The translations under genes and the position numbers were made by a program. From NCBI RefSeq assembly GCF_023008405.1, contig NZ_CP095376.1:6986501-7050500 (forward strand): a DNA stretch of 64,000 bases, read 5' to 3'. The notes under the pieces were generated by a model, which had not been told where the DNA came from, searched no databases, and worked only from the letters and a program-made list of their open reading frames with translations. This DNA is from Amycolatopsis sp. FBCC-B4732. Lineage in GTDB: Bacteria > Actinomycetota > Actinomycetes > Mycobacteriales > Pseudonocardiaceae. Each line of letters opens with the position of its first letter. The first letter of the stretch is position 1. Below, one piece after another: positions 51,177 to 58,625 of the stretch.

Positions 51177-51194
51177 GAGTGGAGAATGTTCCGC

Positions 51195-51956
51195 ATGGTG
51201 GACCGTACGAGTGGAGTTCCCGCGTTCCGGCAGGTCGCGACCGATCTTCGCCGGAAGATCGATGCTGGCGAATACGCGCCTGGAGCCAAGCTTCCGAGTG
51301 AACGCGAGCTGATCGACACCTATGGCGTTTCGCGGCCGACCGTCCGTGAGGCGGTGAACCTCCTGCGGTCCGAAGGCGTGGTGGACGTCGAGCACGGCCG
51401 TGGCGTGTTCGTGCGCCCACCGTCGAACATCCAGCGGCTCGCGCGCGCCCGGCTTTCCCGTGATGCGCGCGAACGGAACGAAGGCGCGTTCATGGCCGAA
51501 GCGAAGGCGAAGGGGTTCACCGCGGCGAGCAACGTCAAGGTCCGCTTCGAACGCGCCGACGAACGGGCAGCCGGATATCTGCAGGTACCGGTCGGAACCG
51601 ACGTGACCGTAAGGGATCGGGTGATGCGGGCCGACGGACTGGTGGCTCAGCTCGCGGTGTCCCGGCTGCCGCGTGAACTGACCCGGGGCACCGCGATCGA
51701 GAAGATCAACACGGGCGACGGCGGAACTTACGCTCGCCTCGAAGAGGCGGGGCACGTGATCGGCTCGTTCGCCGAGCACGTGGGCGCCCGGATGCCGACT
51801 CCGGACGAAGTGTCGCTGCTCCAGCTCGCCGGCGGCGTCCCGGTCCTGACGGTCACGCGCGTGGCCTACGGAACCGGTGGCAGGGCACTGGAGATGAACG
51901 ACATCGTGCTCCCGGCCAGCCTCTACCAACTGTCGTACGAGTGGCCGGCGGACTGA
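51195..51956 (+). CDS. GntR-family regulator with UTRA domain (HutC type)
   Basis: The 253-residue protein has an N-terminal winged helix (FRQVATDLRRKIDAGEYAPG, KLPSERELIDTYGVSRPTVR) and a C-terminal UTRA ligand domain (LQVPVGTDVTVRDRVMRADG, TGDGGTYARLEEAGHVIGSF, LLQLAGGVPVLTVTRVAYG). HutC-type regulators bind sugar phosphates, histidine derivatives or similar. I chose ATG 51195 because GGAG lies about 10 nt upstream; ATG 51186 is an alternative. It is divergent from the zinc-ribbon gene, and the pair is flanked by 43-bp direct repeats. Confidence 0.85.
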   Translation: MVDRTSGVPAFRQVATDLRRKIDAGEYAPGAKLPSERELIDTYGVSRPTVREAVNLLRSEGVVDVEHGRGVFVRPPSNIQRLARARLSRDARERNEGAFMAEAKAKGFTAASNVKVRFERADERAAGYLQVPVGTDVTVRDRVMRADGLVAQLAVSRLPRELTRGTAIEKINTGDGGTYARLEEAGHVIGSFAEHVGARMPTPDEVSLLQLAGGVPVLTVTRVAYGTGGRALEMNDIVLPASLYQLSYEWPAD

Positions 51957-51961
51957 TCGAG

Positions 51962-52004
51962 ACCGCCGAGCGAGCGGGTGACCGGGTGAACCGGCCGGTT
52001 ACGC
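51962..52004. repeat. 43-bp direct repeat, copy 2 (flanking GntR module)
   Basis: Second copy of the repeat at 50774-50816 with two mismatches. It begins 5 bp after the GntR stop and ends 8 bp before the GTG of the tyrosine phosphatase gene, so it lies in the promoter/leader of that gene. Confidence 0.85.
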
Positions 52005-52012
52005 TCGCGCAC

Positions 52013-52474
52013 GTGACCCACATCGTCTTCGTCTGCTCCGGCAACATCTGCCGCTCCCCGATGGCCGAACTGGTGTTCCGGGCCAAGCTCGAAGAAGCTC
52101 ACCTCGGCGATGCCGTCCGCGTCACCAGTGCCGGTACCGGGCCGTGGCACGCCGGGGAACCCGCCGACAAACGTGCTCGCGCGACGCTGAAAGCGCACGG
52201 CTACCCCACCGCGCACGTCGCCTCCGAAGTCTCCGGCGAAGACCTCGCCGCCGATCTGCTGCTGGCCGCCGACGAAGGGCACGCCGAGTTCCTGCGGTCG
52301 CGGGTCGAAGACCCCGCCAAGGTGCGGCTGCTGCGCTCGTTCGACCCGTCCGCGCCCGAAGGCGCCGAGGTCCCGGACCCCTACTACGGCGGCGACGACG
52401 GCTTCGAGGACGTCCTCGGCATGGTCGAACGCGCGGTGCCCGGCTTGCTCGACTGGGTCCGCGCCGAGCGGTGA
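52013..52474 (+). CDS. Low-molecular-weight protein tyrosine phosphatase
   Basis: The 153-residue enzyme has the P-loop VCSGNICRSPMAELVF (CX5R) at the N-terminus and the general acid Asp in EVPDPYYGGDDGFED. It removes phosphate from tyrosine residues; relatives include mycobacterial PtpA. GTG 52013 is used because the family starts right before HIVFVCSGN. Its 5' region is the second 43-bp repeat, so its native promoter may have been shared with or changed by the GntR module. Confidence 0.92.
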   Translation: MTHIVFVCSGNICRSPMAELVFRAKLEEAHLGDAVRVTSAGTGPWHAGEPADKRARATLKAHGYPTAHVASEVSGEDLAADLLLAADEGHAEFLRSRVEDPAKVRLLRSFDPSAPEGAEVPDPYYGGDDGFEDVLGMVERAVPGLLDWVRAER

Positions 52475-52558
52475 CCGGCGTCACAGCCGATCTTCGTACG
52501 GTTGCGCGGGGCGCGCCCGATAAGCCCTCCGGCATCGTCGTCGATGAGGGGAAAACGC

Positions 52559-53953
52559 GTGCTCAAAAGGATTTCGGGCGTTTTGGCGCTCGTGACCGCG
52601 GCCGGCTTCGTGGCCGCCGGTCCGGCCGGAGCGATCGCCGGGGGAAGTCAAGCCGCCGAAGGAACGTATTCGTACGTCGCCAAGGTGAACACCGCCGGGC
52701 GGGGCTGCACCGGGGCGCTCGTCGCGCCGCAGTGGGTGCTCACCGCCACGACCTGCTTCGGCGACGCCGCGACGCCCGCGGGCCCGCCGCCGGCCGCGGC
52801 CACCGTGACCGTCGGGGGCCGGACCACCGCGGTCGCCTCGCTCGTGCCGCGGCCGGACCGGAACCTCGTCCTGGCCCGGCTCGACGCGCCCGTCTTCACC
52901 GTCGCGCCGGTCGCCCTCGGGACCTCGCCCGTCAGCACCGGCGAAACCCTGCGGCTCGCCGGCTACGGCCGGACCGCGACCGAATGGGTGCCGGACCGGT
53001 TGTCGACCGCCCCCTTCACCGTCGCCTCGAGCACCGCGACCACGCTGAACGTCACGGCCGACGCCACCACCTGCAAGGGTGACGCGGGCGGTCCGGCGCT
53101 GCGCGAGACCGGCGGCGTGACCGAGCTGGTCGCGATCAACAACGCGTCGTGGCAGCACGGCTGCATCGGCGAGACCGAAACGCGCAACGGCACCACGGAA
53201 ACCCGGCTCGACGACCTCACGGACTGGGTGCGCGCCCAGATCCCGCCGTACGCGATCCGCAACTTCAACGGCCTGTGCACCGGCGCCGGCACCCAGGTGA
53301 CCACCGCGGCGTGCGCGGCGGACAACGCCGGGCAGCGGTGGACGCTCCCCGGGGACGGCACGGTCCGCACCGCGGCCGGCCTCTGCCTCGCCGTGACCGG
53401 GACGTCGGTCGTGACCGCCGCCTGCACGGGGGTCCCGGAGCAGCAGTGGCGCTTCCCCGGCGACGGCACGCTGCGGACGGCGGCCGGCACCTGCGCCGAC
53501 ATCGGCAGCAACGCGGCGGGCGCGGCGCTGCTCGTCACCGGCTGCGTCGCCGGCAACCTGAGCCAGCAGTGGTTCCTCAAGGGCGACGGCACGCTGCGCA
53601 ACCACAACGGGCTCTGCGCCGACCTGGGCTCCAACGCCGAGAAGACCCCGATCACCGTCGTGACCTGCGGCGAAGGCCTGGTCAGCCAGCGCTGGGGCCT
53701 CCTGGGCGGCACGCTCGTCAACACCAACCGCCTGTGCGCCGACCTCGGGTCCGACGCCCCCGGCACGCGGGTGATCATGGTCGCGTGCCGGGCGGGCGCG
53801 GTCAGCCAGCAGTGGTTCCTCAAGGGCGACGGCACGCTGCGCAACCACAACGGCCTGTGCGCCGACCTGGGCTCCAACGACCCGGGCACGCGGGTGATCA
53901 CGGCCGCCTGCGTCGCCGGGAACCTGAGCCAGCAGTGGCGGCTCGACCGCTGA
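52559..53953 (+). CDS. Secreted trypsin-fold pseudoprotease fused to ricin-B lectin repeats
   Basis: The 464-residue protein has a signal peptide (ISGVLALVTAAGFVAAGPAG), an S1 peptidase fold (residues about 25-235), and six QxW repeats making two ricin-B trefoils (AGQRWTL, EQQWRF, SQQWFL, SQRWGL, SQQWFL, SQQWRL). All three catalytic positions are changed: the His motif TAAHC reads TATTC, the Asp in the DIALL-like position reads NLVLA, and GDSGG reads GDAGG. It should bind carbohydrate outside the cell but not cut proteins by the classical triad. GTG 52559 has AGGGGA upstream; ATG 52544 is possible. Confidence 0.85.
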   Translation: MLKRISGVLALVTAAGFVAAGPAGAIAGGSQAAEGTYSYVAKVNTAGRGCTGALVAPQWVLTATTCFGDAATPAGPPPAAATVTVGGRTTAVASLVPRPDRNLVLARLDAPVFTVAPVALGTSPVSTGETLRLAGYGRTATEWVPDRLSTAPFTVASSTATTLNVTADATTCKGDAGGPALRETGGVTELVAINNASWQHGCIGETETRNGTTETRLDDLTDWVRAQIPPYAIRNFNGLCTGAGTQVTTAACAADNAGQRWTLPGDGTVRTAAGLCLAVTGTSVVTAACTGVPEQQWRFPGDGTLRTAAGTCADIGSNAAGAALLVTGCVAGNLSQQWFLKGDGTLRNHNGLCADLGSNAEKTPITVVTCGEGLVSQRWGLLGGTLVNTNRLCADLGSDAPGTRVIMVACRAGAVSQQWFLKGDGTLRNHNGLCADLGSNDPGTRVITAACVAGNLSQQWRLDR

Positions 53954-54032
53954 GTCCCGTTCGTCCCGGCCTCCGTCACAGGTGGCGGAGGCCGGGACGC
54001 GGCCGGGCCGGGGCACGGCCTACCGTGGTGGG

Positions 54033-54863
54033 GTGCGGTTGCGGTTCCTGCTCAAGCCCGGGTGGCTGGCTCTGACGGCGGTGGTGTTCACCTTCGCCGT
54101 CTGCTGCTTCACGCTCCTGTCGCCGTGGCAGTTCAGCCGCAACACCGAACGCGAGCAGCAGAACTCCGCGCTGGAGACGTCGTTCACGGCCGCGCCGCTG
54201 CCGCTGACGCAGCTGCTGCCGCCGGGGAGCGTGATCGGCCCGCAGACCGAATGGCACCTCGTCTCGATCACCGGCCGGTACCTGCCGGACAAGGAGGTCG
54301 TCGCGCGGCTGCGGACGGTGCAGGGCGAGGGCGCCTTCGAGGTGCTGACGCCGTTGCAGACCACCGACGGCACCGTCGTGCTCGTCGACCGCGGCTACGT
54401 CCGGCTCGACAGCAAGTCCGGCGCGCTGCCGTTCGCGCCGCCGCCACCCGGCGTCGTGACGGTGACCGCGCGGGCGCGCGCCGACGAAACGGACCCGAAG
54501 AACCGCGACGCGTTCGCCGACGCCTCGACTGGCGGGCGGCTGCAGAGCTACGTCGTCGATTCGCGGGTCGTCGCGCGGGCGGCGAAGCTCGACATCCGGC
54601 CGGGCTACTTCCAGCTCGACACCGGCCAGCCCGGCGTGCTCGGCGCGCTGCCGCTGCCGCAGACGGACTCGGGACCGTTCCTGTCGTACGCGCTGCAGTG
54701 GATCGCGTTCGGCGCGATGGCGCTGCTCGGCTGGCTGTACTTCACCGTGCGCGAGCTGAAGCCCGGCGGCGCGCTCGATTCGTCGCCGACGCCGGCGCGC
54801 CGCAAGTCGGTCGCGGAGATCCTGGCCGAGGACGAACTCGCCGAAAGTGGCCATCAGAAGTAA
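54033..54863 (+). CDS. SURF1-family cytochrome oxidase assembly protein
   Basis: The 276-residue protein has the SURF1 topology, a membrane segment near each end (FLLKPGWLALTAVVFTFAVC and LQWIAFGAMALLGWLYFTV) with an external domain carrying GRYLPDKEVVARLR, GAFEVLTPLQTTDGTVVLVD and RGYVRL. SURF1 helps insert heme a into cytochrome c oxidase. The C-terminal tail (RRKSVAEILAEDELAESG) is typical of actinomycetes. GTG 54033 is the most likely start. The PaiB-like gene follows in the same direction. Confidence 0.92.
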   Translation: MRLRFLLKPGWLALTAVVFTFAVCCFTLLSPWQFSRNTEREQQNSALETSFTAAPLPLTQLLPPGSVIGPQTEWHLVSITGRYLPDKEVVARLRTVQGEGAFEVLTPLQTTDGTVVLVDRGYVRLDSKSGALPFAPPPPGVVTVTARARADETDPKNRDAFADASTGGRLQSYVVDSRVVARAAKLDIRPGYFQLDTGQPGVLGALPLPQTDSGPFLSYALQWIAFGAMALLGWLYFTVRELKPGGALDSSPTPARRKSVAEILAEDELAESGHQK

Positions 54864-54913
54864 GCCGGAAATGGCCCTTCGGCGCGGCCACTTGCCCGGG
54901 TGACACTGCGGGC

Positions 54914-55528
54914 ATGCTGATCCACCCTTGGGACGCCGCCGACGACTCCGAATGGCGGGAGTGGCTGTCCTCGCACGACTTCGGCCAGCTGATCGCCGGC
55001 GGCACCGGGCGCGACCTGCCGGTGGTGACCCCGGCGCACTTCGCGTTCGACGGCGACCGCACGGTCGTCACGCACCTGGCGCGGCCCAACCCGATCTGGC
55101 CGCTGCTGGAGGAGCACCCGCGGGCGCTGCTGACGGTGGTCGACGACTACACCTACATCCGCGCGGACTGGAACACGACCGCGGACCCGGCGCGCGGGGT
55201 GCCGACGTCGTACTACGCGACCGTGCAGCTCGAGGGCGACATCCGGCTGGTCGACGACCCGGCGGCGAAGGCGGCACTGCTGGACGAGCAGCTGCGGCAC
55301 TTCGAGCCCGACGGCGCGCGGGCCGCGGTCAGCGCCACGGAGGCGCCGGACAAGCGGCTGCTGCCGGGGATCCGCGGGATCGAGTTCACGATCACCGGCG
55401 TCCGGGCGAAGTTCAAGTTCGGCGGCAACAAGACGGCCGAGGACCGGGACCGGATCGGCGCCCGGCTGACCGAGCGCGGCGGGCGGCTGGACACGGAGGC
55501 GGCGACGCAGCTGCGCCGCCGCGGCTGA
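54914..55528 (+). CDS. PaiB-like FMN-binding split-barrel protein
   Basis: The 204-residue protein begins MLIHPWDAADDSEWREWLSS and has the FMN-binding split-barrel blocks PVVTPAHFAFDGDRTVVTHL, NPIWPLLEEHPRALLTVVDD and GVPTSYYATVQLEG. PaiB from Bacillus was described as a negative regulator of sporulation and degradative enzymes; most actinobacterial members are of unknown function and may be flavin-dependent reductases. It ends in a strong terminator. Confidence 0.85.
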   Translation: MLIHPWDAADDSEWREWLSSHDFGQLIAGGTGRDLPVVTPAHFAFDGDRTVVTHLARPNPIWPLLEEHPRALLTVVDDYTYIRADWNTTADPARGVPTSYYATVQLEGDIRLVDDPAAKAALLDEQLRHFEPDGARAAVSATEAPDKRLLPGIRGIEFTITGVRAKFKFGGNKTAEDRDRIGARLTERGGRLDTEAATQLRRRG

Positions 55529-55549
55529 GGGGACGCCCCCTCAGCCGCG
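55520..55549 (+). terminator. Terminator after the PaiB-like gene
   Basis: A perfect 13-bp stem (55520-55532 with 55537-55549, loop ACGC) overlaps the last codons and stop of the PaiB-like gene. It can also serve the convergent gene downstream. Confidence 0.75.
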
Positions 55550-55569
55550 TTCGGTCAGTCGCCTTCGGG

Positions 55570-55881
55570 TCAGCCTCCGCAGGCCGCGACCGGCTGCACG
55601 GCCAGGTCGCCGTCGATGGTCTCGCCGGTGGCGTGGTTCAGCGCGTGCACGGTCATGTGCTGGACCCGGCCGGGCTGGTTGACGGTCGGGTGCTGCTCCC
55701 GGATCCCGGCGGGCGTCGAGACGTCGTCGCCGGTGAAGAAGACCAGGCCGTTGTCGGCGAAGGTGATCGTCCAGACCTGACCGGCGACGTTCGTGTGGAT
55801 CTCGAACTCCTCGCCGACGACGAACGAGCCGCCCGGGCCGTCGTCGTCGTGCTTGGACCTAAGCGTCCACGAGGTGCCCAT
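55570..55881 (-). CDS. Hypothetical beta-rich protein
   Basis: The 103-residue product (from ATG 55881; a GTG at 55920 would add 13 residues) contains SFVVGEEFEIHTNVAGQVWT, ITFADNGLVFFTGDDVSTPA and HALNHATGETIDGDLAVQPV. The alternating pattern suggests a small beta-sandwich or barrel. No signal peptide or motif is visible. I do not recognise the family. It converges on the PaiB-like gene. Confidence 0.6.
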   Translation of the reverse strand: MGTSWTLRSKHDDDGPGGSFVVGEEFEIHTNVAGQVWTITFADNGLVFFTGDDVSTPAGIREQHPTVNQPGRVQHMTVHALNHATGETIDGDLAVQPVAACGG

Positions 55882-56044
55882 GCTGCCGACGCTGTCGGTT
55901 GTGCCGCGGCGACCAAGCACGAGCGGCCCCCGCCCTATCCCTGGAGGCGGCCCCTAGGCCAGTCTATCGGTGCCCCACGACAAAACTGCCCCAGCGCAAG
56001 CGAAGCCGCCCGGTTGTCCACACCCGGCCGCCCCTGTGGACAGC

Positions 56045-56935
56045 TCAGCGCGAGCGGCGCCGCAAGCCCGCCACGACGGCCAGCACCACCGAGGTCACGG
56101 CGGCCAGCCAGCCGACGACCCGGGACAGCTCGACGGCCCGCGTCACGTGACCGGCGTCCGGGTTGCGCCCGACGCCGAGGACCGGCAGCTCGGCCACGCC
56201 GTGCGGGTACACCGTCCGGCCGCCGACGCGGACCTCCAGCGCGCCCGCGAACGCCGCCTCGACGCGCCCCGCGTTCGGGCTCGGGTGGGCGATCGTGTCG
56301 CGGCGCCACGCGCGCCAGGCGCCACCGGCCGAGCCGCCGACGACCGGGGCCGCCAGGACGGTCAACGCCGCCGCCACGCGGGTCGGGACCAGGTGGACGA
56401 GCTCGTCGAGCCGATCGATCGCCCAGTGCCCCCGCCGCCCGACGCGGGCCCGGCGCAGCAGGCTCACGGCGCGCGCCCCGGCCAGCCCGGGAACGCCCGC
56501 GAGCGCGCCCCACACCAGCGGGGCGACGACGGCGTCGGAGGTGTTTTCCGCCAGCGTCTCGACCGAGGCGCGGGACAACGCGATCGCCCCGAGGCCGTCG
56601 GCGACCCGCGGGTCCAATTCGGACAGTGTCGTGCGCGCCGGCTCGAAGCGGCACTCTTCGAGGTCACGCGCGAGTTCGGTGCCTTGCACGGCCAGCCCGG
56701 CGGCCCCGAGGACCGCCCACGTCGTGACGGCCGTCGCCGAGGCTTGGACGAGCGGCCGCCCGCGACCGGCCCGCTCCATCAGCACGCCACCCACGACGGC
56801 GGCACCCGCGACGAGAGCGCCACGGCCGGGGGTGAGCCGCCGGAAAGCCGTGACGGGCGGACGGCGGCGGGGGTCGCCGAGGGCGCCGTCGGCCGCCACA
56901 CCCAAGACCAGTCCGATCGCGCGCGCCGCGCTCAC
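56045..56935 (-). CDS. cobD: Adenosylcobinamide-phosphate synthase (CobD/CbiB)
   Basis: The 296-residue membrane protein matches CobD/CbiB, which attaches the aminopropanol arm to adenosylcobyric acid in cobalamin synthesis. Family blocks include GLVLGVAADGALGDPRRRPP, ELARDLEECRFEPARTTLSE, SVETLAENTSDAVVAPLVWG, DIVRRRD-like WRRDTIAHPSPNAGRVEAA and VYPHGVAELPVLGVGRNPD. Several hydrophobic helices are present. GTG 56935 is the start. No other cobalamin gene is adjacent, although a BtuF-like protein and an RNase H/CobC-type phosphatase lie elsewhere in the window. Confidence 0.9.
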   Translation of the reverse strand: MSAARAIGLVLGVAADGALGDPRRRPPVTAFRRLTPGRGALVAGAAVVGGVLMERAGRGRPLVQASATAVTTWAVLGAAGLAVQGTELARDLEECRFEPARTTLSELDPRVADGLGAIALSRASVETLAENTSDAVVAPLVWGALAGVPGLAGARAVSLLRRARVGRRGHWAIDRLDELVHLVPTRVAAALTVLAAPVVGGSAGGAWRAWRRDTIAHPSPNAGRVEAAFAGALEVRVGGRTVYPHGVAELPVLGVGRNPDAGHVTRAVELSRVVGWLAAVTSVVLAVVAGLRRRSR

Positions 56936-57025
56936 CCGTGCCCCCCGGCGGAAGAAAACTGCAGTTCCTGAGGAGGCTACTCGACCCCGGAACCCGCCTC
57001 GCGGCGTGTCCGCCTGCCCCACCGG

Positions 57026-57340
57026 CTCGCACGACGACCACCTGCACTCGCCTCGCGCGACCGCCGCCCGGCCGATGTCCGCCTCGGCTCACGCACCGCA
57101 CGACGACCGCGGGACCCACCTCATCGGCGCCGCACGACCGACCGCCCGGCTGCGACACGAGCGTCCGCCTCACCGGCATCCGGACGACAGCCCACCTTCA
57201 CCGACCGACCGGCCGCCGCACGAGCACCCGCCTCACCGGCTCTCCGGCATCCGCACGACGGTCCACTCCCACCAACCGCCCGAGCACCCCATCTGGCCCC
57301 GCCTGGCCGACATTCGCACGACAGTCCACCCGCCGGCCTC
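57026..57340. repeat. Degenerate tandem repeats between cobD and gntR
   Basis: Seven units centred on CGCACGAC or close variants occur at about 57028, 57098, 57131, 57181, 57217, 57251 and 57315, many followed by GNCCACC and preceded by CACCGGCATCC. Spacing is irregular (about 30-70 bp). The 408 bp between the two genes (56936-57343) contain no convincing gene. The repeats look like a decayed minisatellite. Confidence 0.5.
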
Positions 57341-57343
57341 GGG

Positions 57344-58045
57344 CTACTCCACCAGGGCCGCGATCTCCTCCCGCGCCTGCACCACGATGTCCCGCATCGC
57401 CCGCTCGGCCCGGTCCGCCTCCCCCGCCGCCACCGCCGCCGCCACCTCCAAGTGCAGCGCCACCGCCTCGGGCTGCGGCTCCGGGGGCATCAACCCGTGC
57501 CCCGTCCGCCCCGTCAGCACCTCCGCCACGACCTCCGACAGCTGCGCGAACATCGGGTTCCGCGAAGCACTCAGCAGCAGGTCGTGAAAAGCGATGTCGA
57601 ACTCGAGGAAAGTCGGCAGGTCCCGCGCCCGGGCAGTCCGCGCCAGCCGCTCCCCCAACGCCCCGAGCCGACCTCGCTCCTCCGGCGTCGCCCGCAAAGC
57701 CGCGTACCGGGCCGCGCAGGGTTCGATCGCCGACCGGAGCTCGTTCAGCGTGGCCAGCGCCGCCGGGCGGCCCGGCCCGTCGAGTTGCCAGCGGATCAGC
57801 CGCGGGTCGTAGTGGTTCCACTCCGCCGTCTCGCGGACGGTCACCCCGACCCGGCGCTTGCTGCTCGTCAGCCGCATCGTCTCCAGGACCCGGACGACCT
57901 CGCGGGCCACCGTCCGCGAAGCTCCGAAGCGCTCTTGCAGCTCTTCGGAGCGCAAGACGGTGCCCGGGGGCAGCGATCCGTTCGCGATCGCCGCGCCCAG
58001 CTCGTCCAGTACCTGCTCGTGCCTCACCTCACCCAACCTAGTCAT
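57344..58045 (-). CDS. GntR-family regulator with FCD domain, gluconate-locus repressor
   Basis: The 233-residue protein has a winged helix (ANGSLPPGTVLRSEELQERF, GASRTVAREVVRVLETMRL) and an FCD domain with metal/ligand residues in FLEFDIAFHDLLLSASRN and VALHLEVAAAVAAGEADRAE. It is divergent from gluconokinase and gluconate permease genes, with two identical operators between them, so it most likely represses that operon until gluconate or gluconate 6-phosphate appears. Confidence 0.9.
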   Translation of the reverse strand: MTRLGEVRHEQVLDELGAAIANGSLPPGTVLRSEELQERFGASRTVAREVVRVLETMRLTSSKRRVGVTVRETAEWNHYDPRLIRWQLDGPGRPAALATLNELRSAIEPCAARYAALRATPEERGRLGALGERLARTARARDLPTFLEFDIAFHDLLLSASRNPMFAQLSEVVAEVLTGRTGHGLMPPEPQPEAVALHLEVAAAVAAGEADRAERAMRDIVVQAREEIAALVE

Positions 58046-58056
58046 CTGACTCGATT

Positions 58057-58088
58057 AAGTAGTACTTCATCTTGAATAAGTAGTACTT
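58057..58088. promoter_or_regulatory. Twin operators of the gluconate regulator
   Basis: AAGTAGTACTT occurs at 58057-58067 and 58078-58088, exactly 21 bp (two helical turns) apart, in an AT-rich patch between the divergent regulator and gluconokinase genes. Each copy is a near-perfect palindrome around AGTACT. They fit cooperative binding of a GntR/FCD dimer pair over the promoters. Confidence 0.8.
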
Positions 58089-58130
58089 TTGAGTTTGACT
58101 CTCCTGGGCACAACGACGTGGGAGGTGCGG

Positions 58131-58625
58131 ATGACCGTCATCGTGGTGATGGGGGTGTCAGGCTCCGGGAAGACGACGATCGGGACCGCGCTCGCGCGGG
58201 CGCTGGACGTCGAATACGCCGAGGCGGACACGTTCCACCCGAAGGCCAACATCGACAAGATGACCGCGGGGCACCCGCTGACCGACGAGGACCGCGCCCC
58301 CTGGCTCGAGGCCATCGCCGGCTGGATCCGGGAGCACCAGGCCGCCGGGGGTGTCGTGACGTCGTCCGCGCTCAAGCGCCGGTACCGGGACGTGCTGCGG
58401 ACCGGCGGGAACGTCTGGTTCGCCCACCTGCACGGGGACCGCGAGGTCCTCGCCGAGCGCATGCAGTCGCGCTCGGGTCACTTCATGCCGGTGTCGCTGC
58501 TGGACTCCCAGCTCGCCGACCTCGAACCCCTCGAGCCGGACGAGCCCGGCGCGATCTTCGACATCCGCGAGTCGCCCGCCGCCATCACCGACGCCGCCCT
58601 CACCGCTTTCCGGGAGCGCTCATGA
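58131..58625 (+). CDS. gntK: Gluconokinase
   Basis: The 164-residue kinase has Walker A in VVMGVSGSGKTTIGTALA, the family sequences YAEADTFHPKANIDKMTAGH and PLTDEDRAPWLEAIAGWIRE, and SALKRRYRDVLR. It phosphorylates gluconate to 6-phosphogluconate. ATG 58131 has GGGAGGTG 5 nt upstream and so is preferred to the longer frame from 58089. It overlaps gntP by 4 bp (ATGA). Confidence 0.95.
   Translation: MTVIVVMGVSGSGKTTIGTALARALDVEYAEADTFHPKANIDKMTAGHPLTDEDRAPWLEAIAGWIREHQAAGGVVTSSALKRRYRDVLRTGGNVWFAHLHGDREVLAERMQSRSGHFMPVSLLDSQLADLEPLEPDEPGAIFDIRESPAAITDAALTAFRERS

Noticed and set aside
50774..52004. Integrative element with att sites
   Set aside because: The direct repeats are suggestive but there is no integrase, no tRNA gene and only two small genes, so I report a flanked module and not an integrative element.
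57026..57340. CRISPR-like array
   Set aside because: Units are degenerate and spacing irregular, and no cas genes are present. No CRISPR array was seen elsewhere in the window.
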